Below, piece after piece: positions 1-5,606 of a stretch of DNA of 10,343 nt (its first letter is position 1; the number at the start of each line of letters is the position of its first letter). This stretch comes from JANQEA01 sp964530075 (lineage in GTDB: Bacteria; Bipolaricaulota; Bipolaricaulia; UBA7950; UBA9294), in NCBI GenBank assembly GCA_964530075.1, contig CAZGXU010000060.1, positions 1 to 10,343 on the forward strand, read 5' to 3'. A program made the translations under genes and the position numbers. The notes beneath the pieces were generated by a model, which was given only the letters and a program-made list of their open reading frames with translations, did no database searches and had not been told where the DNA came from.

Positions 1-350
1 GGATCGGCTGCCCGGTGATCGCCTCGACAACCGGCACGCAGGCGGCTGTCCTGGTGACCGAGCCATCGCGGTCCGGGCTCCACGATCTGGAACGGATCCT
101 CGGCGTCGTGCGGCACTTCGGCGTCCCCGCCTACCTCGTCATCAACAAGGCGGACCTGAGCGAGCCCTTGGCCGAGGAGATCGAGGCCTTCGCCCGCCGC
201 GAGGATCTCCCGCTGCTCGGGCGGATCCCCTATGATGAGCGGGTCGTGCGCGCGCTTCGTGTCGGGAGGAGTCCGGCCGATGATCCGGAAAGCCCTGCCG
301 GACGTGCGATGGACGAAGCGGTTGCCCTCCTGCTGAGAGAGATCGGATGA
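1..350 (+). CDS. MinD-superfamily P-loop ATPase, COG1149-like (3' end only)
   Basis: The gene enters from the left edge, reading from base 3, so only about 115 C-terminal residues are visible. They begin GCPVIASTTG, matching the 'PPG-GCPVIAS' segment after the Walker B region in MinD-superfamily ATPases that carry an inserted ferredoxin domain (COG1149). They continue with VTEPSRSGLHDLERIL and INKADL, the base-recognition-like NK-D element of this family. The P-loop and any ferredoxin cysteines would lie upstream and cannot be seen. Known family members are cytoplasmic and are thought to act in metal or Fe-S cofactor assembly, often beside NifX/NifB-like proteins. The stop codon overlaps the next start in ATGA (347-350), implying translational coupling. 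Family call fairly sure; exact role inferred. Confidence 0.85.
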   Translation, partial: IGCPVIASTTGTQAAVLVTEPSRSGLHDLERILGVVRHFGVPAYLVINKADLSEPLAEEIEAFARREDLPLLGRIPYDERVVRALRVGRSPADDPESPAGRAMDEAVALLLREIG

Positions 351-1081
351 TCGTCGACGAGCTGCTCGCTGAGGCCGAGGCGGGACTCGCGGATCGCCGG
401 CTGGTCGACGTCCGGATCGGGCTTGGCTACACGGCGATCCTGTTGGACGACGGAGGGTGTGGCCTTTCGGGCACGCTCAGCGAGGGGGACCTGGCTTGCT
501 GTACCCATTTGGCCCAGGCGGGGGATCTGATCGGTCGGGGGGCGCTGGAGATTGCGACGTGGGCGACCGAAGCCCGGCCGGTCGCCGCTTCGGTGGGGAT
601 CGCCACGCTCAACGCGGTCCTCAACCGCCGAGGAGAAAGCGGCCCGAGCCCCCTCGACGTGCTGCCCGTTGACGGAGCGGCCGTCGGAATGGTCGGCTAC
701 TTCGAGCCGTTCGTGCAGGCGGTTCGTCGGCGGGCGAGGAGGCTGTACGTGTTCGAGAGGCGACCCCTCTCTCCCGATGTCCTTCCCGATTGGACGGCCG
801 AGCGCCTTCTTCCGCAGTGCGACGTAGCGCTGATCACGTCGATGGCGCTCGTCAATGGTACGCTCGATCACCTGCTCGAATTGGCCGCAGGCGAAGTCGC
901 CCTGATCGGGCCGACGACCCCGCTCTCGCGCACCTTCGCTCGCCACAACATCCGGCACCTGTTCGGCTCCGTCGTTACGGATGCGGAAAGGGCCCTGGAA
1001 ACGGTCAGTCAGGGTGGGGGGACGCAGCGGTTCGGGGACACCGTCAAGAAGGTCTATCTCTCGCTTGCGAAGAGCGCTTAA
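347..1081 (+). CDS. DUF4213/DUF364 putative heavy-metal chelation protein (COG2014-like)
   Basis: This encodes 244 residues, a normal length for the family. The N-terminal ~90 residues fit the DUF4213 portion (VDVRIGLGYTAILL, then a stretch containing GLSGTL). From about residue 100 on fits DUF364: VGMVGYFEPFV as a Rossmann-like G-x-x-G-x-F segment, DVALITSMALVNGTLDHLL, and the signature GPTTPLSRTF near residue 190, then HLFGSVVTD. DUF364 proteins are annotated as possible metal chelators from structural genomics; no reaction is established. There is no signal peptide or membrane segment, so it is probably cytoplasmic. The ATG lies inside the upstream stop (ATGA), preceded by a purine-rich GAGAGAG. 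Its place beside a MinD-type ATPase and a zinc-ribbon protein supports a metal-handling role, which is an inference. Confidence 0.82.
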   Translation: MIVDELLAEAEAGLADRRLVDVRIGLGYTAILLDDGGCGLSGTLSEGDLACCTHLAQAGDLIGRGALEIATWATEARPVAASVGIATLNAVLNRRGESGPSPLDVLPVDGAAVGMVGYFEPFVQAVRRRARRLYVFERRPLSPDVLPDWTAERLLPQCDVALITSMALVNGTLDHLLELAAGEVALIGPTTPLSRTFARHNIRHLFGSVVTDAERALETVSQGGGTQRFGDTVKKVYLSLAKSA

Positions 1082-1085
1082 CGCG

Positions 1086-1094
1086 AGGAGGTGA
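1086..1094 (+). promoter_or_regulatory. Strong Shine-Dalgarno site for the zinc-ribbon gene
   Basis: AGGAGGTGA is a near-perfect anti-16S match. It ends two bases before the ATG at 1097, with 5 nt between GGAGG and ATG. It decides the start, because the in-frame GTG at 1091 lies inside the ribosome-binding site itself. It is among the strongest such sites in the window, suggesting high expression of this small protein. Confidence 0.8.
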
Positions 1095-1096
1095 AC

Positions 1097-1324
1097 ATGC
1101 CACGAGGAGACGGAACTGGACCTGCCGGAGGCGGTTCGGGACGAGGCGGCGGAGGACGTGGGCGCCAGGGAGGACGCGGCCGGATGGGTGGGAACCGAGC
1201 TGGGGCCGGTCCATCCGGGTTCTGCGTTTGCCCGAGCTGCGGACAGCGTGTAGACCACACGGTCGGGACGCCGTGCTACCGGATGACCTGCCCTCAATGC
1301 GGGGCCAAGCTGGTGCGAGAATAG
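1097..1324 (+). CDS. Small Gly/Arg-rich protein with C-terminal zinc-ribbon-like domain (DUF5320-like)
   Basis: This encodes 75 residues in two parts. Residues 1-41 begin MPRGDGTGP and are almost entirely Gly, Arg and a few small residues, so probably disordered and strongly basic. Residues 42-75 carry six cysteines (C43, C45, C48, C60, C65, C68) and H54, arranged as C-x-C-P-x-C-G ... H ... G-x-P-C ... C-P-x-C-G. The two CPxCG knuckles should bind zinc, or possibly iron. Similar small proteins, with an MPxGDGTGP start and a CxCPxCG tail, are often found beside MinD-type ATPases and NifX-like proteins in anaerobes (recalled family knowledge). No enzyme motif is present. It may be a metal-binding adaptor or scaffold partner, which is inference. 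The start is set by the AGGAGGTGA site at 1086-1094. Confidence 0.75.
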   Translation: MPRGDGTGPAGGGSGRGGGGRGRQGGRGRMGGNRAGAGPSGFCVCPSCGQRVDHTVGTPCYRMTCPQCGAKLVRE

Positions 1325-1361
1325 CTCGCGATTCGGCCGATCGACCACGCGAACGAGGACC

Positions 1362-1724
1362 ATGAGAACCTATCTGGATTGCCTACCATGCTTCCTTCGG
1401 CAGGCGCTCGATGCGGCGCGACGCGCGACCAGGGACGCGGAGATCCAACGTGAAGTCCTGAATCGCGTGGCCTCCGTCCTCCCCCCGGAGCTGCCGCTCG
1501 ACGCGACCCCGATCGAGATCGGAGGGGAGATTCGTCGGGTCGTACGCGAGGCGACGGGGGGCGACGACGTCCTGGACCTGGCGGCCGGACTCGAGGCGGG
1601 AATCGGGAGAATCGTCTTCCGGTCGCAGAGGGGCTCGCCGGGGAGTGGGATCCGCGGGAATCGGGACCGTTCGGCAGAGGGGCTTACCAGGACCAAGGGC
1701 GCAGGAAGGGGAGATCGCAGATGA
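1362..1724 (+). pseudogene. Truncated DUF89 (COG1578/ARMT1-type phosphatase) N-terminal fragment
   Basis: Residues 1-69 match the N-terminus of archaeal/bacterial DUF89 proteins: MRTYLDCLPCFLRQALDAAR with C7 and C10 as CxxC, then PLDATPIEIGGEIRRVVRE-TG. Full-length homologues are about 280-290 residues and carry the metal and phosphate site in the later part, which is absent here. From about residue 70 (near base 1569) the reading continues with Arg/Gly-rich low-complexity sequence (LAAGLEAGIGRIV, then SQRGSPGSG) that I do not recognise, ending at residue 120. None of the three forward frames in 1570-1720 looks like DUF89. The stop overlaps the Mrp start in ATGA (1721-1724), so coupling to the next gene is intact. 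Catalytic activity is unlikely. Either a decayed gene with a large deletion or a retained short metal-binding domain; decay seems more likely. A weak GAGG precedes the ATG by 3 nt. Confidence 0.65.
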
Positions 1725-2575
1725 CGTCCACGAAGGGCTCGCAGGAAGAGCTGAAGAAGCAGCGAGAACAGGCAGAGCGGCAGATCGAGGAGGCGATAGG
1801 CCGGATCGAAACCCGAATCGTTGTGTTCAGCGGCAAGGGCGGGGTCGGGAAGACGACCGTCGCCGTGAATCTCGCCTACACGCTCGCGCGAAGGGGGGTC
1901 CGGACCGGCCTGCTCGATGCAGACATCACCGGGCCGAACGTGCCGCAGATGACCGGGATCGAAGGGCCTCCGCGCGTTGATGGAGAACGTCTCCTGCCTC
2001 ACGAGCGCGCCGGCGTGAAGGTCGTCTCGCTCGCCTCGATGCTCCCGCCCGACGCCCCCGTGATCTGGCGCGGACCGATGCGGTCCAAGGCGCTCGAACA
2101 ACTGCTCGGTGAAACGGACTGGGGCGACCTCGATCTGCTCGTCGTTGACCTGCCTCCGGGAACCGGCGACGAGGTCCTCACGATCGCGCAGCGAACGGCG
2201 CCGCAGATGGCGATTGTCGTAACGACGCCGCAGGAGGTGGCCCTCCTCGACGCTCGCCGTGCGATCAACTTTGCCAAGAAGCTCGCGATTCCCAAGATCG
2301 GGATCGTCGAGAACATGTCCGGTTTGGTCTGCCCGCACTGCGGCGGAGAGATCGAGCTGTTCGGGATCGGCGGCGGGAGAAGGGAGGCGCTCCGGCAGGC
2401 GGTCGACTTCCTCGGCGCCGTTCCGATCGATCCGGCGACGCGAAAAGGGGGCGACGCCGGGCGTCCGGTCGTCCTCGCCGATCCGACGGGCGGGGTGTCG
2501 GAGGCGTTCGAGGGGATCGCGTCCCGGATCGAGGAGAAGGTCCTCACCCGCTTGGGGCGCAAGCCGGTGACGTAG
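1721..2575 (+). CDS. Mrp/NBP35-type iron-sulfur cluster carrier ATPase
   Basis: This encodes 284 residues, typical for bacterial/archaeal Mrp (ApbC/NBP35 family) proteins that bind a bridging [4Fe-4S] cluster as a dimer and pass it to target proteins. Seen directly: a charged, helix-prone N-terminus (residues 8-30, EELKKQREQAERQIEEAIGR), the deviant Walker A GKGGVGKT at 38-45, a switch segment DADITGPNVPQM, the Walker B region LLVVDLPPGTGDE, and the cluster-binding CPHC at C204/C207. The N-terminal cysteine-rich extension of eukaryotic NBP35 is absent. ATG 1721 is preceded by GGGGAG with about 7 nt spacing and overlaps the stop of the DUF89 fragment. Function as an Fe-S scaffold/carrier is well supported by the motifs. 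The likely clients, including the neighbouring radical SAM protein, are inferred. Confidence 0.93.
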   Translation: MTSTKGSQEELKKQREQAERQIEEAIGRIETRIVVFSGKGGVGKTTVAVNLAYTLARRGVRTGLLDADITGPNVPQMTGIEGPPRVDGERLLPHERAGVKVVSLASMLPPDAPVIWRGPMRSKALEQLLGETDWGDLDLLVVDLPPGTGDEVLTIAQRTAPQMAIVVTTPQEVALLDARRAINFAKKLAIPKIGIVENMSGLVCPHCGGEIELFGIGGGRREALRQAVDFLGAVPIDPATRKGGDAGRPVVLADPTGGVSEAFEGIASRIEEKVLTRLGRKPVT

Positions 2576-2592
2576 TCGGCGCGTGAGCCGTC

Positions 2593-2600
2593 GAGGAGGA
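2593..2600 (+). promoter_or_regulatory. Shine-Dalgarno site deciding the radical SAM gene start
   Basis: GAGGAGGA lies 3 nt before the GTG at 2604. An in-frame GTG at 2583 is possible but has no comparable site and sits only 7 nt after the mrp stop. I therefore place the start at 2604. Confidence 0.6.
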
Positions 2601-2603
2601 TCG

Positions 2604-3569
2604 GTGACCGGAAACGACGCGGATTGGCCCATCGTCTTCGGCCCCGTCCCGTCCCGGCGGTTGGGGCGAAGCCTCGGCATCAACAACATCCCGCCGAAGA
2701 CCTGCAGCTACTCCTGTGTGTACTGCCAGCTCGGCCGCACCACCAGGATGACGACCGAGCGAGAGGCCTTTCACCGACCGGACGAGATCGGTCGGAAGGT
2801 CAAGAGACGGGTCGACGCGGCGGATCGCGCGGGCGAATCGATCGACTACTTGACCTTCGTTCCGGACGGCGAGCCGACGCTGGACGTCCATCTTGGGGAG
2901 GCGATCGACCTGCTCCGACCGTCTGGGAAACGGGTCGCCGTGATCAGCAACGCGTCCCTCCTCTGGCGGGACGACGTACGACGCGACCTCGCTGATGCAG
3001 ATTGGGTCTCCGTGAAGGTCGACGCGGTCGGTGAAGGCGCCTGGCACAGGGTGAATCGCCCCCACCCGTCGCTCCGAATCGACGAGATTCAGGACGGGCT
3101 TCTCGAGTTCGCGGAGGGATTCGAGGGACGTCTCGTGACGGAGACGATGCTGGTCAAGGGCGTCAACGACGACGACCAGCAGGTCCACGAGACGGCCGGC
3201 TTTGTCGCTCGGCTGAGGCCTGCGATCGCCTACATCGCGGCTCCGATCCGGCCGCCGTCCGAAAGGTGGGTGGAGGTTCCGGGCATGGATCGGATGATCG
3301 GCGCCTACGAGTCCTTCACGGCGCACGTCGATCGGGTGGAGTTCTTGATCGGCTACGAAGGGAACGAATTCGCCCTCTCGGAGAACGTGGAAGAGGCCCT
3401 GCTCGCCATTGCGTCCGTACACCCCCTGCGAAAGGAGGCGGTCGACGAGCTGCTCCGACGGGCCGGCGAGGGGTGGTCGGTCGTGCGGGATCTGGTCGCG
3501 CGGGGCCGACTCGTCGAATCGGACCACAAGGGCCGGACGTTCTACATGCGGAAGCTTCCTGGGGGGTGA
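2604..3569 (+). CDS. Radical SAM protein, COG0731 (TYW1-related) with C-terminal winged-helix-like tail
   Basis: With the GTG start at 2604 this encodes 321 residues. The radical SAM cluster motif CSYSCVYC gives C34-x3-C38-x2-C41, which ligates the [4Fe-4S] that cleaves S-adenosylmethionine. It follows the family hallmark FGPVPSRRLGRSLGIN. A DGEPTL segment at 88-93 matches the SAM-binding 'GEPTL' element of COG0731. Residues about 260-318 (from HPLRKEAVDELLRRA to GRTFYMRK) resemble a small winged helix. COG0731 is often labelled a wybutosine-synthesis enzyme, but that tRNA pathway is archaeal/eukaryotic, so in a bacterium the substrate should be treated as unknown. It lies 28 nt after mrp and probably shares its transcript; Mrp could supply its cluster (inference). 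Confidence 0.85.
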   Translation: MTGNDADWPIVFGPVPSRRLGRSLGINNIPPKTCSYSCVYCQLGRTTRMTTEREAFHRPDEIGRKVKRRVDAADRAGESIDYLTFVPDGEPTLDVHLGEAIDLLRPSGKRVAVISNASLLWRDDVRRDLADADWVSVKVDAVGEGAWHRVNRPHPSLRIDEIQDGLLEFAEGFEGRLVTETMLVKGVNDDDQQVHETAGFVARLRPAIAYIAAPIRPPSERWVEVPGMDRMIGAYESFTAHVDRVEFLIGYEGNEFALSENVEEALLAIASVHPLRKEAVDELLRRAGEGWSVVRDLVARGRLVESDHKGRTFYMRKLPGG

Positions 3570-3582
3570 GGCGGCTCCTCGT

Positions 3583-3601
3583 CGACGGATCCGCTCCGTC
3601 G
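3583..3601 (+). terminator. Stem-loop after the radical SAM gene (possible terminator)
   Basis: CGACGGA (3583-3589) and TCCGTCG (3595-3601) form a perfect 7-bp stem with loop TCCGC, starting 14 nt after the radical SAM stop. No T-run follows, only TTT at 3607-3609. Termination is plausible but would be weak or rely on a non-canonical mechanism. It marks the likely boundary between the two operons. Confidence 0.4.
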
Positions 3602-3603
3602 GG

Positions 3604-3631
3604 TGGTTTCGGGACGGCCTTGCGGTAAGCT
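3604..3631 (+). promoter_or_regulatory. Weak promoter-like stretch upstream of the CoA-transferase operon
   Basis: TAAGCT (3626-3631, within GTAAGCTAT) is the only reasonably AT-containing -10-like hexamer in this gap. TGGTTT (3604-3609) sits 16 nt upstream as a poor -35 candidate. The placement, after the stem-loop and before the four-gene operon, is what makes it credible. The sequence match alone is weak. Confidence 0.25.
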
Positions 3632-3652
3632 ATCCCGCCGGACGGGTGATCG

Positions 3653-3679
3653 AGGAACCGCCGCGCTGCGCGGCTTCCT
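3653..3679 (+). promoter_or_regulatory. Leader hairpin abutting the CoA-transferase start site
   Basis: The inner stem GCCGCG (3660-3665) pairs with CGCGGC (3669-3674) around loop CTG. After a CC bulge, the outer stem AGGAA (3653-3657) pairs with TTCCT (3675-3679), giving 11 base pairs in all. GGGGAG (3680-3685) follows, then ATG at 3686 with no spacer. The better-looking Shine-Dalgarno core, GAGGAA at 3652-3657, is locked in the 5' arm. This could control translation, but a chance fold in GC-rich DNA is also possible. Confidence 0.4.
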
Positions 3680-3685
3680 GGGGAG

Positions 3686-5590
3686 ATGAAGCGAAACGGA
3701 GAAGCGACAGGCGATCGGAGGGACATCGGGGGGGTCCGGGAGGCCTACCCCGACGTGTTCGTTCCGCTGGACGAGGCCTTCTCCGCGATCCATCGCGGCG
3801 ATCGGATCTTCATCGGAACGGGGTGCGGTCAGCCGCAGTATCTGCTCGACGAGCTGGTCCGCTACACCGAGGCCCACCCGAAGGCCTTCTTCGACGCGGA
3901 GGTGTTGCACGTTTGGACCCTCGGCGTCGCCCCCTACCTCAAGGAGGAGCTCAAGCGGAACTTCCGCCTGAACTCGTTCTTCATCGGAGAGAGCACGAGA
4001 GCGGCGGTCAACGAAGGGACGGCAGACTACACGGCGATCTTCCTCTCTCAGGTTCCCCGGTTGCTCCACCGGCGCGTGATCCCGATCGACGTCGCGCTCG
4101 TCCAGACATCCACGCCGGACGAACACGGCTTCCTCAGCCTCGGGATCAGCGTCGACATCGTCCGGGCGGCGGTCGACAGCGCGCGGACCGTGATCTGCCA
4201 GATGAACGCCCGCATGCCGCGAACGCACGGGGACAGCTTCATCCACCTCGACAACGTCGACTTCGCCGTCCACCACGACGAGCCGCTCCTCGAGTATTCG
4301 GCGGACGTTCCCGATGAGGTGGCCGATCGGATCGGGAGCTACGTCGCTCGGTTGGTCGAGGACGGCGCGACGATCCAGGTCGGCTACGGGAGGATCCCGA
4401 ACGCGATCCTCTCCAACCTGCGGACGAAGGAGCATCTCGGCGTGCACACCGAGCTGTTGAGCGACGGGATCGTGGACCTGATGCGGCACGGGGTGGTCGA
4501 CAACACGTGCAAGTCGATCGACCGGCACAAGACGGTCGCGGCGTTCTCGATGGGGCGGCGCGACACGTACGAGTTCCTCCGGGACAATCCGGCGATCGAG
4601 TTCCGCGGCGTCGACTACACGAACGATCCGGCCGTGATCGCGCAGATCCGCAAGATGACCGCGATCAACACGGCCCTCCGGATCGACCTGACCGGACAGG
4701 CGACGGCGGAGTCCCTCGGCGACACCTTCTACAGCGGGATCGGCGGGCAGGCCGATTTCATGCGCGGCGCGGTCCTCGCCCCTGCGGGGAAGTCGATCTT
4801 GGTGATCCAATCGACGGCGCGCGACGGCGAGGTGTCGCGGATCGTCCCCGCGCTGGCCGAGGGGGACGGCGTCACCCTGACGCGCGGGGACGTCCATTAC
4901 GTCGTGACCGAATACGGGATCGCGTACCTCCACGGGAAGAACATGCGGGAGCGGGCGATGGAGCTGATCTCGGTCGCGCATCCGACGTTCCGCCCGTGGC
5001 TCCTCCGCGAAGCGAAGGGGCGGAACCTGATCTACCGGGATCAGGCGTACGTGCCGGGGAAACGGGGGGAGTACCCGGAGGCGCTGGAGACGTACCGGAC
5101 GACGCGAAGCGGGGTGGAGATCCTCCTCCGGCCGGTGCGGATCAGCGACGAGCCGGCGCTGAAGGACTTCTTCTACTCCCTGTCGGACCGGTCGATCTAC
5201 CGGCGGTTCCTCTCCGCGAGGAAGGACATGCCGCACGAGCGGCTGCAGGAGTTCGTGGTGATCGACTACACCGCCGAGATGGTCGTCCTGGCCGTGATCG
5301 AGGAGGAAGGAAGGGAGATCGTCGTCGGCGTCGGTCAGTACGGGATCGATCCGGAGACCCACACAGCCGACGTGGCGCTCGTCGTCCGAGACGAGGACCA
5401 AGACCGCGGAATCGGCACGGAGCTGCTCGACTACCTGACGCTGTTGGCGAAGCGGGAGGGGCTCCTCGGGTTCACCGCGGAAGTCCTGACCGAGAACGAG
5501 GCGATGATGCATCTGTTCGAGCGGTCCGGCTTCGCGATCGAGAAGCGTCGCGACGCGGGCGTCTACGAGCTGAAGATGCTGTTCGATTGA
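3686..5590 (+). CDS. Acetyl-CoA hydrolase/CoA-transferase fused to GNAT N-acetyltransferase
   Basis: This encodes 634 residues in two parts. Residues ~15-440 form a family I CoA-transferase of the acetyl-CoA hydrolase/4-hydroxybutyrate CoA-transferase type: GDRIFIGTGCGQPQYL near the start, LGVHTELLSDGIVDL (E256 is the probable catalytic glutamate by analogy with 4-hydroxybutyrate CoA-transferase), SGIGGQADFMRGA, and TEYGIAYLHGKN with ELISVAHPTFRPWL. Residues ~465-634 form a GNAT domain starting ILLRPVRISDEPAL, with the acetyl-CoA loop QDRGIG at 572-577 (Q/R-x-x-G-x-G) and a typical ending LFERSGFAIEKR. The transferase moves CoA between acyl-CoA and free acids; the GNAT probably acetylates a protein or small amine, target unknown. 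Similar fusions are known in other bacteria. ATG 3686 is the first start after an in-frame stop at 3647. It heads an operon with the acyl-CoA synthetase 16 nt downstream. Confidence 0.92.
   Translation: MKRNGEATGDRRDIGGVREAYPDVFVPLDEAFSAIHRGDRIFIGTGCGQPQYLLDELVRYTEAHPKAFFDAEVLHVWTLGVAPYLKEELKRNFRLNSFFIGESTRAAVNEGTADYTAIFLSQVPRLLHRRVIPIDVALVQTSTPDEHGFLSLGISVDIVRAAVDSARTVICQMNARMPRTHGDSFIHLDNVDFAVHHDEPLLEYSADVPDEVADRIGSYVARLVEDGATIQVGYGRIPNAILSNLRTKEHLGVHTELLSDGIVDLMRHGVVDNTCKSIDRHKTVAAFSMGRRDTYEFLRDNPAIEFRGVDYTNDPAVIAQIRKMTAINTALRIDLTGQATAESLGDTFYSGIGGQADFMRGAVLAPAGKSILVIQSTARDGEVSRIVPALAEGDGVTLTRGDVHYVVTEYGIAYLHGKNMRERAMELISVAHPTFRPWLLREAKGRNLIYRDQAYVPGKRGEYPEALETYRTTRSGVEILLRPVRISDEPALKDFFYSLSDRSIYRRFLSARKDMPHERLQEFVVIDYTAEMVVLAVIEEEGREIVVGVGQYGIDPETHTADVALVVRDEDQDRGIGTELLDYLTLLAKREGLLGFTAEVLTENEAMMHLFERSGFAIEKRRDAGVYELKMLFD
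4683..4711 (+). repeat. 29-bp exact direct repeat, copy 1 (inside the CoA-transferase gene)
   Basis: This stretch, starting TCGACCTGACCGGACAGG, is identical to 6646-6674. It encodes DLTGQATAE, in frame, in the CoA-transferase domain. The flanking bases differ immediately on both sides. Confidence 0.85.
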
Positions 5591-5595
5591 GATGC

Positions 5596-5601
5596 GGGGT
5601 G
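5596..5601 (+). promoter_or_regulatory. Shine-Dalgarno site for the acyl-CoA synthetase gene
   Basis: GGGGTG lies 5 nt before the ATG at 5607 and favours it over the in-frame ATG at 5592, which follows the upstream stop by one base and has no clear ribosome-binding site. Confidence 0.45.
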
Positions 5602-5606
5602 TGCCG

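Noticed and set aside
1130..1200. Possible DNA tandem repeat (GGACG/GGCGG-like units)
   Set aside because: The units are irregular and explained by Gly/Arg codons of the small zinc-ribbon protein.
1325..1361. Gap between the zinc-ribbon gene and the DUF89 fragment as a promoter or terminator
   Set aside because: Only 37 bases, with a short palindrome TCGGCCGA and no promoter-like hexamers; an ordinary intra-operon spacer.
1601..1720. Mrp reading frame stays open upstream of ATG 1721, as if mrp had a longer N-terminus
   Set aside because: No start codon with a ribosome-binding site was found there, the sequence resembles no Mrp extension, and ATG 1721 has a good GGGGAG site.
3220..3231. GCGATCGC palindrome as in cyanobacterial HIP1
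   Set aside because: The exact octamer is sporadic here; the enrichment is of GATC generally, so HIP1 is not indicated.
3542..5512. 656-codon open frame on the minus strand
   Set aside because: Antisense shadow of the CoA-transferase-GNAT gene, with biased composition and no motif.
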